In this document: positions 1 to 8,565 of the stretch, one piece after another | Layout of the letters: each line of letters opens with the position of its first letter | How positions within the stretch are numbered: position 1 is the first letter of the stretch | NCBI GenBank assembly: GCA_035264885.1 | Contig: DATFPK010000107.1 | Location: forward strand, 1-30,715 | From: DATFPK01 sp035264885 | GTDB taxonomy: Bacteria > Actinomycetota > Thermoleophilia > Solirubrobacterales > 70-9 | DNA length: 30,715 nt | Direction: 5' to 3' | Made by a program: the position numbers and the translations under genes | Notes under the pieces: model-generated | What the model was told of the DNA's origin: nothing | Database searches by the model: none | Seen by the model: the letters and a program-made list of their open reading frames with translations, nothing else

Positions 1-1697
1 GCCGCCAGCGTCTCCGCGGTGGCGAAGCCGGCCTGCTGCAGCCGCCGCGCCAGCTGCGGGATGGGATCGCGCTCGGCTTCGCGGGCGCGCTCCTCGGCCT
101 CGGTCACGGACGACATCACCTCGCGCAGGCGCCGCTCCCGCTCGGCCTCCTCGGCGCGGAGCTGGGCGAGCCGTTCGGCTGCCTCGGCCCGACGCTCCGC
201 CTCCTGGGCGCGCTGTTCGACCTCGCGCACCCGTTGCTCCTGCTCGGCCTGGACGCGCTGGATCTCCTGCTGGACCTCGGTGCGAGCGCGCTGCTCCGCC
301 TCGGCCCGGGCCTGCTGCTCGGCGACCCGGCGCGCCTCGTCGGCCTGGGCACGGATCCTCTCCTCGGCCTCCTGGCGGGCCTTCGCCGCGCGCTGCTCGG
401 CCTCCGCCTGTAGACGCTGCGCCTCGCTGAGGCGGCGAGCCGCCTCGGCCCTGATCCGCTCCTCCTCCTGGCGGATCGCCTCGACCTTCGAGCGGACCTG
501 CTCCTCGGCCGCCTGCACCGCCGGCGCGGCCTGGGGCTGGAGCGGTGGCGGCTCGACCGGTGCAAGCTGCTGGCTCGCGGTGTCCGGAGTCTCGAAGGAC
601 GGGACGGCGGGCTCTGGGGAGGCCGGTACGGGTTCGGCGGGAGCTTCCGGCTGCGGCTCGCCGGCGGGCGGCGGCGGAGCGCCGGCCGGTGACGGGGCGG
701 CGGGCAGAGCCACCTCCTCGGGCACGGGCATCGGAGCAGGCGCGGCCTCAGGCGGAGGCTGCTGGGCCGGCTGCGCGCCTTCGGAGAGAAGCTGCTGCCC
801 GGCCGGCTTCTGCTTCCGGCGACGGCGGCGAGACACCTTCCCCCGGCCGCCGTTGGCCGCAGCCTTGTCCTTCTTGCCGCCGAGCTGAAGGCCGAACAGG
901 CTGAGGCTCATGAACCCCTTCTTGGCCGGCGCCGGAGCCGGGGCGGCAGCGGGCGCAGGCGCTGCCGTCGCGGCCGGCGCGGCTTGCGAAGTCTCGGGCA
1001 CTCCTTGCGAGCCAGGCAGCGCCGCGGTCGAGGCAGCCGGCGCAGGTTCAGGCCCCTTGCGGCGTCCGAACCTCGATCGGCCGCTCTTCTCTGCCTGGGC
1101 AGCCTGCTTGGCGGCCTCCTTCTCGGCCTTGGCGAGCGCCGCGCGCTGCTGCTTCTCGGCTCGGGCCTGGGCGCGGCCCGGCGGGCCGGACGCGCGGCGG
1201 GCGGCGCGCTGCTCGCGCATCCGCTCCCGCTCGGCCCGGCGCTCCTCGCGCTTCGCCTGGCGGCGGTCGCCGCGGCTTCCCCCTCCCGCGGCCGAACCTG
1301 GGGCTCCGGCGGCAGCCGGCGGGGCGGCGCCGGGTGGCGCCGCGCCGGTCGCCGGCGCCTCCGCCGCCTTCGACTTCTGACGGCGCTGCATGACCATCAC
1401 GATCAGCAGCAGAAGCAGGATTGCGCAGACGAGGCCGGCGACGAAGAACTCGATGTTGTCGCTGACGAAGTCCTTGGCTTCCTCGGGGAAGCTCTGGTCC
1501 CCGTCCGCCTCCGACCCGCCCGAGGGCGGCGCCTGGCCGCCAGTCTGCCCCGGTCGTTCTGCCTGTGGGGCCCCGCCTGCATCGGCCTCCGGCGCGCCCG
1601 CTCCGCCTCCCTGGGCGTTCTGGGCCGGCGCGGCGGGAGCCAGCGGCCCGGTCGCCAGCAGGGCGACGAGGACTGCGATCAGCGGCAGCCTGCGCAT
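1..1697 (-). CDS. Membrane-anchored Pro/Ala-rich coiled-coil protein (3' end outside window)
   Basis: I do not recognise a family. The gene enters from the right and runs off the left edge, so the C-terminus is missing; 565 codons are visible. The start is set at ATG 1697 because AAGGA lies 9 bases upstream; in-frame ATGs at 1727 and 1715 have no such site. Residues 1-27 look like a signal peptide (MRRLPLIAVL, hydrophobic, ending APAQ). A Gly/Pro-rich linker follows, then a clear membrane helix at about 85-103 (AGLVCAILLLLLIVMVM) with a QRRQKSK basic stop. The rest is a basic, Ala/Glu/Arg-rich region, a long Pro/Ala-rich linker, and from about residue 370 a long heptad-like coiled coil rich in A, E, Q and R (for example VREVEQRAQEAERRAEA). 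After signal cleavage the coiled coil would be cytoplasmic. It sits 83 bases downstream of smpB on the same strand, so it may share that transcript. A scaffold or polar-localisation role is only a guess. Confidence 0.7.
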   Translation of the reverse strand, partial: MRRLPLIAVLVALLATGPLAPAAPAQNAQGGGAGAPEADAGGAPQAERPGQTGGQAPPSGGSEADGDQSFPEEAKDFVSDNIEFFVAGLVCAILLLLLIVMVMQRRQKSKAAEAPATGAAPPGAAPPAAAGAPGSAAGGGSRGDRRQAKREERRAERERMREQRAARRASGPPGRAQARAEKQQRAALAKAEKEAAKQAAQAEKSGRSRFGRRKGPEPAPAASTAALPGSQGVPETSQAAPAATAAPAPAAAPAPAPAKKGFMSLSLFGLQLGGKKDKAAANGGRGKVSRRRRRKQKPAGQQLLSEGAQPAQQPPPEAAPAPMPVPEEVALPAAPSPAGAPPPPAGEPQPEAPAEPVPASPEPAVPSFETPDTASQQLAPVEPPPLQPQAAPAVQAAEEQVRSKVEAIRQEEERIRAEAARRLSEAQRLQAEAEQRAAKARQEAEERIRAQADEARRVAEQQARAEAEQRARTEVQQEIQRVQAEQEQRVREVEQRAQEAERRAEAAERLAQLRAEEAERERRLREVMSSVTEAEERAREAERDPIPQLARRLQQAGFATAETLA

Positions 1698-1780
1698 CGC
1701 GCGAAATCCTTGCATCGGAGGCCCCATTCTGCGCGAACCCTACGCACCCTGCCAACGATGCCGAAGTTTCCGGACGTCGC

Positions 1781-2254
1781 TCAGCGAAAACGCCCCTTGA
1801 ACTCCCGCTCGACCTCGCGGCGGACGTCCCGGGCGGCGATCTCGCGCCGCCGGTCCCGGCCCTCCTTCCCCCGTGCCAGGGCCAGCTCGACCTTGGCGTG
1901 CCGCCCCCTGAAGTAGATCCGCGTCGGCACCAGGGTCAGTCCCCTCTGCTGGGTCTTCCCGATCAGGCGCTCGATCTCGGGGCGGCGCAGCAGCAGCTTG
2001 CGGGGCCGCTCGGGCTCGTGGTTCTCCCGGCTGGCGGGAAGGTAGGGCGGGATGTGGAGGTTGCGGAGCCACACCTCGCCCTTCTGGACGACGGCATAGG
2101 CGTCGGTCATCTGGGCCTTCCCCTCGCGCAGCGCCTTGACCTCCGTGCCGAGGAGCTGGATCCCCGCCTCGAGCTTTTCGAGGAGCTCGAACTTGTGGCG
2201 TGCGCGCCGGTTGGTCGCGACGTCGCCCGACTCCGCTGCCCGCTTCCTAGCCAT
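1781..2254 (-). CDS. smpB: SsrA-binding protein SmpB
   Basis: SmpB binds tmRNA and delivers it to stalled ribosomes for trans-translation. The 157-residue product has the usual family length and motifs: NRRARHKFELLEKLEAGIQL near the N-terminus, the GTEVKALREG segment, the VWLRNLHIPPY segment, and a basic C-terminal tail (ARDVRREVEREFKGRFR) of the kind that enters the empty mRNA channel. The ATG at 2254 overlaps the end of the upstream RNase R gene by 8 bases, so the two are probably translationally coupled. RNase R degrades the faulty mRNAs released by tmRNA, so the pairing makes functional sense. I found no ssrA (tmRNA) gene in the window. Confidence 0.96.
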   Translation of the reverse strand: MARKRAAESGDVATNRRARHKFELLEKLEAGIQLLGTEVKALREGKAQMTDAYAVVQKGEVWLRNLHIPPYLPASRENHEPERPRKLLLRRPEIERLIGKTQQRGLTLVPTRIYFRGRHAKVELALARGKEGRDRRREIAARDVRREVEREFKGRFR

Positions 2255-3986
2255 CCGCCGGCTCCAGGTCGGTCCGGCCCCGCGGCGCCTCCACCTTCTC
2301 GACCCGGACCGAGACGGGGTCCCCGAGCCGGACCTTCCGGCCGGTCTTCGAGCCGATCAGCGCCGTTTCCGGCTCGTTCAGCTCGAATCGCTCGCCGCGC
2401 AGCCGCCGGGCCGGCAGGAAGCCTTCGTAGACGTCGGCCAGCTCACCCGCGAAGCGGACGAAGGCGCCCGCCCCCACGACGCCCGAGACCTCGCCCTCGA
2501 ACTCCGTGTGCCAGCCGCCCTCGAAGAGCTCGCGCTCGAGCAGGAACGCGGCGCAGACATCGTCGCTGTCGCGCTCGAGCCGGCCTGCGTCCCGTTCGCG
2601 CTCCGAGCAGTGCGCGGAGGCCTCCCGCACGTCTTCGCGGCTCGGCGGGTCCTCGCCCTCGCCCATCGCGGCGAGCAGGGCCCGGTGGTCGACCAGATCG
2701 GGGTAGCGCCGGATCGGCGAGGTGAAGTGGCAGTAAGCCGGGCTGGCGAGCCCGGCGTGGCCGAGGTTGCGCTCGCTGTAGTGGGCCTGGCTCAGTGACC
2801 GGAGCACGAGCGAGGTATACGCCTCGCGGCCGTGGCCGCGCCTTGCCGCCTCGGAGGCGACAGCTCGGCTCGCTTCCGCGACCAGCCGGCCGGCCTCCTC
2901 CGGGGTCGGACGCTCGGGCAGCGCCGGCGTGGGCAGGTCGAGGCTCGCCAGCTGCTCGAAGAGCCGCCCGACCCGGGCCGGGTCCGGCGGCTCGTGGACC
3001 CGGAAGGTGGCGGGTACGCGCTTGCGCTCCAACAGGTCGGCGACCCGCTCGTTGGCGAGGATCATCAGACGTTCGATCAGCCGGTGCGCCTCGGTCTGCT
3101 CGACGCCGCGTGCGCCGCTTACGTTGCCTTCCTCGTCGAAGGAGAACTCCGGCTCCCTGGAGTCGACCTCGAGCTCGGCGCCACGCCGCAGGCCTCCCAG
3201 CGCCGCCGCCGCGCGACGGCACAGGTCCAGCGGTTCGGCCACCGCGGGCGGTGCGTCCCCGCGGCCCGCGAAGATCTCGTCGAGCTGGTCGTAGTCGAGC
3301 CGCGCCTGCGAGAGGATCCGGCTGCGATAGAACGAGACGTCGCTCGGCCGGCCGCGCGCGTCGAGCAGGACCTCTGTCGTCACGGCCAGCCGCTCGACAC
3401 CTGCCGCGAGGCTGCAGGCGTCGCTGCTGAGGGCCAGCGGCAGCATCGGTTCGACCGTGGCCGGGGCGTAGGTGCTGTTGCCACGGCTGAGGGCCTCCCG
3501 GTCGAGGCCGGTGCCCGGCTTCACGTGGGCGGCGACGTCGGCGATGTGGATCCACAGCCGGATGCCGTCCCCGTCCCGCTCCGCCGAGACCGCGTCGTCG
3601 AAGTCGCGCGCGCTCGCCGGGTCGACGGTGAACGTGGCCATCTCGGTCAGGTCGCGCCGCGGTCCCGGCTCGCGCGAGGCCGCCGCGGCCGCGGCCTGCG
3701 CCTCCTGCTCGTGCCGGGAGCGGAATCCGCGCCAGCCGAGCCGCTCCCACAGCAGCGCATCGACGACGTCACGGGCGATGGCGGGGCGCCCCAGGTCGCG
3801 CCGGACCCGAGCCCTCCCGCGAGCCAGCTCGGCGAGCACGATCCGGCCGTCCGCGCGACGGTCGGCGCGGTCGAGCGGCACCTGCGGGCCCCGCTCGAAC
3901 AGCGGCTCGCCGACGAGGAAGCGCCCCCGCCGTCCCACCAGGAGCACCTGCCGGCGAGGGCCTTCGCTGCGCTGCGCGCGGCTCAC
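2247..3986 (-). CDS. rnr: RNB-family exoribonuclease (RNase R/II type)
   Basis: This is a 3'-to-5' hydrolytic exoribonuclease. The central RNB catalytic domain begins near residue 115 with the metal-binding signature TVDPASARDFDDAVSAE, whose aspartates coordinate magnesium. A second conserved stretch, CHFTSPIRRYPDLVDHR, is the late RNB signature. The C-terminus (EGEVSGVVGAGAFVRFAGEL and onward) is an S1 RNA-binding domain. At 579 residues it is much shorter than E. coli RNase R (about 810): the N-terminal cold-shock region is reduced and there is no long basic tail. The GTG start overlaps the ctpA stop by 4 bases (GTGA), and the 3' end overlaps smpB by 8, so ctpA-rnr-smpB look translationally coupled. 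The family is certain; the choice between R and II is less so. Confidence 0.93.
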   Translation of the reverse strand: MSRAQRSEGPRRQVLLVGRRGRFLVGEPLFERGPQVPLDRADRRADGRIVLAELARGRARVRRDLGRPAIARDVVDALLWERLGWRGFRSRHEQEAQAAAAAASREPGPRRDLTEMATFTVDPASARDFDDAVSAERDGDGIRLWIHIADVAAHVKPGTGLDREALSRGNSTYAPATVEPMLPLALSSDACSLAAGVERLAVTTEVLLDARGRPSDVSFYRSRILSQARLDYDQLDEIFAGRGDAPPAVAEPLDLCRRAAAALGGLRRGAELEVDSREPEFSFDEEGNVSGARGVEQTEAHRLIERLMILANERVADLLERKRVPATFRVHEPPDPARVGRLFEQLASLDLPTPALPERPTPEEAGRLVAEASRAVASEAARRGHGREAYTSLVLRSLSQAHYSERNLGHAGLASPAYCHFTSPIRRYPDLVDHRALLAAMGEGEDPPSREDVREASAHCSERERDAGRLERDSDDVCAAFLLERELFEGGWHTEFEGEVSGVVGAGAFVRFAGELADVYEGFLPARRLRGERFELNEPETALIGSKTGRKVRLGDPVSVRVEKVEAPRGRTDLEPADG

Positions 3987-5182
3987 TGCCCGGCGGCGCC
4001 GCCGGCCCTGCCGGCGAGGACGCCAAAGGCCTTGTCGAGCGCCTCGTCCCGCGGCGTCGCGGGATCGTCGAGTGCCGGGACGTCGGGCTGTACCCCGCGC
4101 CCCGCGAGCGACTTGCCGTCGCCGGTGAAGTACTCGCCGATCGTCAGGTCGAGCGCGCCGCCGCCCGCGAGGTCGATCACCTGCTGGAAGACGCCCTTGC
4201 CGAATGATCGCGTCCCCACCACGGTGGCCCCCGCGTCGGCGGCCAGCGCGGCGGCGAGGATCTCGGCGGCAGAGGCCGTGTCCCGGTTGATCAGCACGGC
4301 CAGCGGCCGCCGGGGCAGTGGGTCGCCGACAGCCTCGTAGACGGCGTCGCCCTGAGTGCGCGACTCGGTCTTCACCACGACGGCTCCCTCGGGCAGGAAG
4401 ACGCTCGAGGTCAGGATCGCCTCGCGGAGCAACCCACCGCCGTTCCCCCGAAGGTCGATCACGACCGCCTCGGCCCCGCGTTTCTCAACCCGCTCGACGG
4501 CCGCGCGCAGCGCCTCGCCGGCCCCCTCGCTGAAGCTGATCAGGCCGACGTATCCCAGCCGCTGTGCGCCGACGTCGCGGGTACGCGACACGGTGACCGG
4601 GACCTGGATCTCGGCCCGCGTGAGCTCGATCGTCCGGCGCCGGCCCGTCGAGGGGCGGACGACCCCCAGGGTGACCTTCGTCCCCTCCGGCCCCTTGATC
4701 CGCGCCGTCGCCAGCTCGGAGTCCTCGCCCGCCACCGACTCGCCGTCGGCCGACACGACCACGTCCCCCACGTGGATCCCCGCCCCGGCCGCCGGAGAGC
4801 CCGGGAAGACGCGGCCGACCCTCAGTCCCCGCGGCACCTCGCTCACCGTCATGCCGACCCCGGAGAACTCGCCGGCGATCGATTCCTCGAAGCGGTTCAG
4901 GTCCTCGGGGTCGAAGTAATGGGAGAACCGGTCCTCGAAGCGGCGCCGCAGGGCCCGGACCATGCCGTCGACCGAGGCGTCGGCGAGCCCCCCGCTGTCG
5001 GTTGCGCGGAAGTAGTTGTCCTCGATCACGTCGAGGGCCTCGGCGTTGAGGCTGGCCGCGTCATCGACGAACACTTCGCGAAGCGCCCCCGGCAGGGTCC
5101 CCGGATGCCCTCCGAAGTAGAGGCCGGCGCAGAGCGCGGCGATCAGGGCGGCGGCGACGGCCGCCGGGGGCAGGCGGCTCAT
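3983..5182 (-). CDS. ctpA: C-terminal processing peptidase, S41 family (PDZ protease)
   Basis: A secreted or membrane-anchored serine protease that trims protein C-termini in the extracytoplasmic space. Residues 1-25 form a hydrophobic signal/anchor (PPAAVAAALIAALCAGLYF). A PDZ domain lies at about 105-180, with the FSGVGM and GLRVGRVFPGSPAAGAGI segments. The S41 core follows, with VIDLRGNGGG at about 242-250. The catalytic pair is visible: Ser304 in NRDTASAAEIL and Lys329 in GTRSFGKGVFQ. The 399-residue length is normal. The ATG at 5182 is 13 bases after the ftsX stop; GGAGGG touches it, which is closer than usual for a ribosome site. CtpA-type proteases act on cell-wall hydrolases and their partners in other bacteria, which fits the position next to ftsEX; a role in division here is inferred. 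Confidence 0.93.
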   Translation of the reverse strand: MSRLPPAAVAAALIAALCAGLYFGGHPGTLPGALREVFVDDAASLNAEALDVIEDNYFRATDSGGLADASVDGMVRALRRRFEDRFSHYFDPEDLNRFEESIAGEFSGVGMTVSEVPRGLRVGRVFPGSPAAGAGIHVGDVVVSADGESVAGEDSELATARIKGPEGTKVTLGVVRPSTGRRRTIELTRAEIQVPVTVSRTRDVGAQRLGYVGLISFSEGAGEALRAAVERVEKRGAEAVVIDLRGNGGGLLREAILTSSVFLPEGAVVVKTESRTQGDAVYEAVGDPLPRRPLAVLINRDTASAAEILAAALAADAGATVVGTRSFGKGVFQQVIDLAGGGALDLTIGEYFTGDGKSLAGRGVQPDVPALDDPATPRDEALDKAFGVLAGRAGGAAGQ

Positions 5183-5195
5183 CCCTCCGGGGGAC

Positions 5196-6107
5196 CTATA
5201 CCCGCAGGAAGCGGCGCAGCGTCACGCCGGAGCCGAGCGCCGAGACCAGGACGGCGCTCGCGAAGAGGATCGCGACGAGCAGGGGAAAGGACAACGTCGT
5301 CTGGTCCTGGGCCGCGACCAGGGCGAAGGTGTCCGACAGCGGATCGACGATCGTGACCTTTCCGAGCCACAGGATGAGTATGGCGACCGCGCCGCCGACG
5401 AAGCCGACGAGGACGCCCTCGATCATGAACGGCCAGCGGATGAACCAGCGGGTCGCGCCGACCAGGCGCATGACCTCGACCTCGCGCCGCCGGGTGTAGA
5501 TCGAGAGCCGGATCGTGTTCCCGATCAGCATCAGCGACGCGATCAGGAGCAGCCCGGTAATCACCAGCAGGACGATCCGCAGAGCGCCGGTGACCTGTTC
5601 GATCTCACCGCGCTCCTCGGAGCGGTCGAACACCGACTCGATAACCGGCGAGATCGGCTGCGGTTCTCCGCTCGGGCCCGGAGGAGTGATCGCCTGGCGA
5701 ATCGCGTCCAGGTTGGCGGCGTCGTCGGCCTTGACGACGAAGTTCGCCGGCAGCGGGTTCGAGTTGAGCTGCGCGGTGAGGGTGTCGTCCTCCAGGTCGG
5801 CCTTGAGCTCCCGCAGCGCCTCTGCCTTCGACACGAAGCCGACGGATGAGACGTTCGGGATCACCGCGAGGTCCTCACGCAGGGATGCGATCTCCGCCTT
5901 CGTCGCGTCGTCGAAGACGGCCACGCGCAGCTCGAGGCTGCTGCGCACCTCGTCGCTCTTGGCCTGCGCCGTCTGCAGGACCGGGATCAGGACGCCGAGC
6001 AGGATCACGGTGACGATGGTCGTGACGATCGCCGCCAGGCTCGGCGCCGCGTTGCGGCGCAGCGCCCGGAACGCCTCGCGGATGAAGAACCAGAGCCGGC
6101 CCATCAC
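5196..6107 (-). CDS. ftsX: Cell division ABC transporter permease FtsX
   Basis: FtsX is the membrane half of the FtsEX complex, which couples the division ring to peptidoglycan hydrolases. The 303-residue protein shows the expected layout: a short cytoplasmic N-terminus (FIREAFRALRRN), a first membrane helix near 24-46, a large extracytoplasmic loop of about 120 residues, and three clustered C-terminal helices. The cytoplasmic segment YTRRREVEVMRLVGATRWFI between helices 2 and 3 is the family hallmark. Its ATG overlaps the ftsE stop by 4 bases (ATGA), so the two subunits are translationally coupled. Confidence 0.96.
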   Translation of the reverse strand: MMGRLWFFIREAFRALRRNAAPSLAAIVTTIVTVILLGVLIPVLQTAQAKSDEVRSSLELRVAVFDDATKAEIASLREDLAVIPNVSSVGFVSKAEALRELKADLEDDTLTAQLNSNPLPANFVVKADDAANLDAIRQAITPPGPSGEPQPISPVIESVFDRSEERGEIEQVTGALRIVLLVITGLLLIASLMLIGNTIRLSIYTRRREVEVMRLVGATRWFIRWPFMIEGVLVGFVGGAVAILILWLGKVTIVDPLSDTFALVAAQDQTTLSFPLLVAILFASAVLVSALGSGVTLRRFLRV

Positions 6108-6973
6108 CGCTCTCCCGCCTCGTGGCCGTTCGTCTGCCCCTCGACGCCGACGCCCATCTCACCGCGCATACGGACGCCGAACTCGGTGGTCGACTCCTCG
6201 GTGTACCCGCCGGTGACCTCGTCGCGGACGACCCGGCCCTCGAACAGCTCGATCACGCGGCGCTGCATCTTGTCGACCATCTCGCGGTCGTGCGTCACCA
6301 CCAGGACCGTCGTGCCGGTCCGGTTGATCCGGTAGAGCAGCTGCATGATCCCGATCGAGGTGACCGGATCGAGATTCCCGCTCGGCTCGTCGGCGAGCAG
6401 GAGCGGTGGATGGTTGACGAACGCGCGAGCGATCGAGACGCGCTGCTGCTCACCGCCGGAAAGCTGGTCGGGGTAGTTGTGGAGCTTGGTCGAGAGGCCG
6501 ACGAGACGAAGCGTCTCCGGCACCTTTTCGCGGATCTCCGTACGGCTGGCGCCGATCACCTGGAGGGCGTAGGCGACGTTGTCGTAGACGGTCCGGTTGG
6601 GCAGCAGCTTGAAATCCTGGAAGACCGTGCCGATGTTGCGCCGCAGCTGCGGGATCTTCTTCTCGGGGAGGCTGCCGATATCGCGGCCGGCGACCCGGAC
6701 CTCACCCTCGGTGGGTGCCAGCTCGCGGATCAGGAGCTTGATCAAGGTCGACTTTCCGCAGCCCGTCGGCCCGACCAGGAACGCGAACTCGCCGCGGTTG
6801 ATCGCCAGCGAAACCCGCTCCAGCGCCAGATGACCACCCGGATAGACCTTGGTGACGTCGTCGAGCTCGATGATCGGCGCGCCGCCGCGGCGGGGCCGCC
6901 GCGGCGCTTCCTGCCCCTGTCTCTTGCCTCGGCCCATGCGGGAGCGGAAGCGTAGGGAAGGCGCCATGGCCAT
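6104..6973 (-). CDS. ftsE: Cell division ATP-binding protein FtsE
   Basis: The ATPase half of FtsEX. All ABC motifs are present: Walker A GPTGCGKST (residues 68-76), a Q-loop in TVFQDFKLL, signature LSGGEQQR, Walker B LLLADEPSGNLD, and H-loop VVTHD. The core begins at about residue 34 (IIELDDVTKVYPGG). I chose ATG 6973; the next in-frame ATG at 6937 would remove 12 residues, and neither has a strong ribosome site. The open frame continues far upstream only because of high GC and antisense overlap with the glycosidase gene. Two oddities: a basic N-terminal extension of about 30 residues (RGKRQGQEAPRRPRRGG) and a polar C-terminal tail of about 35 residues (TEESTTEFGVRMRGEM and beyond), giving 289 residues against about 229 usually. 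Confidence 0.94.
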   Translation of the reverse strand: MAMAPSLRFRSRMGRGKRQGQEAPRRPRRGGAPIIELDDVTKVYPGGHLALERVSLAINRGEFAFLVGPTGCGKSTLIKLLIRELAPTEGEVRVAGRDIGSLPEKKIPQLRRNIGTVFQDFKLLPNRTVYDNVAYALQVIGASRTEIREKVPETLRLVGLSTKLHNYPDQLSGGEQQRVSIARAFVNHPPLLLADEPSGNLDPVTSIGIMQLLYRINRTGTTVLVVTHDREMVDKMQRRVIELFEGRVVRDEVTGGYTEESTTEFGVRMRGEMGVGVEGQTNGHEAGER

Positions 6974-7056
6974 CTCGCACGACTCGTTGCAGGGACCTCG
7001 CCGGCCCGCTGCCCGAGATCCGCGGATGCCCGTCCCGGCCTTCGTTCGGTTGCGGA

Positions 7057-8505
7057 TCAGCCGGGCATCCAGGCGCGGGCGGCGCCGAACGGCGGCGCGT
7101 AGTGGTTGTGCCGGTAGCGCAGCGAGAAAGGCTGCGAAGCGACGCCGCCGACTTCGGCTCGGACGAGCCGGCCCCGCCGCTTCCTCCGCAGAGGGGCCCG
7201 GAAGACCCCGAATCGGTCGGCCTCCAGCCTGCCGACCGCACGCCAGCGGCCGCCGCCCCTGACCCGGATCGTGACGCGTCCGGGGGCGGCGCCGGGGGTG
7301 CGCCCCCAGAGCCACATGCCGCGCCCGGTTCGCAGCGCCACGAACGGGAACCGGAACGCCTTCAGGGCCGGCTTCGGCCGGTCGCTGCTGATGTCGCCGC
7401 CGTTCAGGTAGAGGCCGGACTCGTAGACGCCGCCGTAGGGCTGGCTGGGCCCGGCCTCGTCCCTCAGCTGGAACCAGAAGACCGTGCTCACGCCGGCGCG
7501 CCACATTCGATAGAGCGCTTCCGCCGCCCAGCGGGCGTGCAGCCCCAACGGCATGCCGCCGATGTCCGGAGGGCGCGAGTCCCAGCCGAACTCGGCGGCC
7601 CAGAACGGCACCGGTTTGGTCGAGCTGACGATCCTCCCGGCGCGCTCCGCCGCCCGCAGAAGGTGCGTCATCTGCGGGAGGTCGCCGAGCGACACGTCGT
7701 CCGGACCCGGCGCGGAGGCCGTCGGGCCGCCGGCGGTGTAGGGATTCGTCGCCCAGACGTCCAGCCTCGCCCGCGCTCCGCAGGCGGGGACCGGATTGCT
7801 CCTCCCCCGCATGCAGAGCAGGGCCCGCATGAAGCGGAGGGGGCCGGTCGACACGCCGTCCCGCGCCAGCGGCGCGAGCCCCGCCGCGACCACGACGTTC
7901 GTGGACCGCGCCGACTTGACCCCCCGGGCGAAGGACGCCAGCAATGCGCGGTACATCTCCGCCGATACGAGCTCACCGTCCCGGTACTGGGGGCTGAGGA
8001 AGAAGCTGTGATTGGGCTCGTTCCATGCCTGCCAGTAGCGGACCCGCGGCAGGGCGCCTCTGCCGTCGTACCTGCGGGCGGCCGCCTCGGCGAAGTGACC
8101 GAACGCGCCGGGATCGGGATCGCAGGGATGGTCCGGGTCGGGGCTCCGGCAGCGCTCCGCCCACTCGGGTGCTCCATACAGGAGGAGCAGTGGCTGGAGG
8201 CCGTGCTGGGTGGCGAGGCGCACCTCGCGGTCCACTCCGCTCCAGTCGTACATCTGGTCGGCCGGATCGGCCGGATCGTTCACCAGCCGTGCCGGGCGCT
8301 GCTTCGCGATGAAGCGCCAGTCGGCCAGGATCCTCACGTAGCGGGCGCCGGCGGCGCGGGTCCGCGCGTAGGCGACCGCGTCACCCTGCGAGTAGGTGTG
8401 GAGGTCGACGAGGCCTGTCGCGAGCGGGTGCGCGCCGGCCGCCTGCGCGGCCGCGGGAGCGGCCAGGCAGGCGAGCGCCGCGAGCAGGGCGAGGCGGATC
8501 CTCAT
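7057..8505 (-). CDS. Secreted glycoside hydrolase-like TIM-barrel protein (clan GH-A type)
   Basis: Probably an exported enzyme acting on a glycan; the substrate cannot be read from sequence. The ATG at 8505 has AGGTG 8 bases upstream, better than the GTG at 8514. Residues 1-23 are a classic signal peptide (LALLAALACLAAPAAAQA). The barrel shows clan GH-A landmarks: a strand-4 acid/base motif WNEPN with Glu163, and a likely nucleophile Glu305 in PFWAAEFGWDS on strand 7. Early barrel features include RYVRILADWRF and PLLLLYGAPEW. The last 100 or so residues form a beta-rich, Arg/Gly-rich domain (GRVTIRVRGGGRWRAVGRL). Families GH39, GH5 or GH79-like are all possible. It lies 83 bases before ftsE and 60 bases after the transketolase subunit. 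Confidence 0.8.
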   Translation of the reverse strand: MRIRLALLAALACLAAPAAAQAAGAHPLATGLVDLHTYSQGDAVAYARTRAAGARYVRILADWRFIAKQRPARLVNDPADPADQMYDWSGVDREVRLATQHGLQPLLLLYGAPEWAERCRSPDPDHPCDPDPGAFGHFAEAAARRYDGRGALPRVRYWQAWNEPNHSFFLSPQYRDGELVSAEMYRALLASFARGVKSARSTNVVVAAGLAPLARDGVSTGPLRFMRALLCMRGRSNPVPACGARARLDVWATNPYTAGGPTASAPGPDDVSLGDLPQMTHLLRAAERAGRIVSSTKPVPFWAAEFGWDSRPPDIGGMPLGLHARWAAEALYRMWRAGVSTVFWFQLRDEAGPSQPYGGVYESGLYLNGGDISSDRPKPALKAFRFPFVALRTGRGMWLWGRTPGAAPGRVTIRVRGGGRWRAVGRLEADRFGVFRAPLRRKRRGRLVRAEVGGVASQPFSLRYRHNHYAPPFGAARAWMPG

Positions 8506-8565
8506 GGCGCTCACACCTACCCGGTTCGGACGGCGCGAGCGCCGGTTGCCGCGCGCCCGGCCGGC

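Noticed and set aside
19..888. Plus-strand Ser/Arg/Ala-rich open frame
   Set aside because: It is antisense to the coiled-coil gene, whose minus-strand frame has a signal peptide, TM helix and heptads.
1698..1780. tmRNA (ssrA) next to smpB
   Set aside because: The gap is only 83 bases, far too short, and no tRNA-like ends or tag reading frame are seen.
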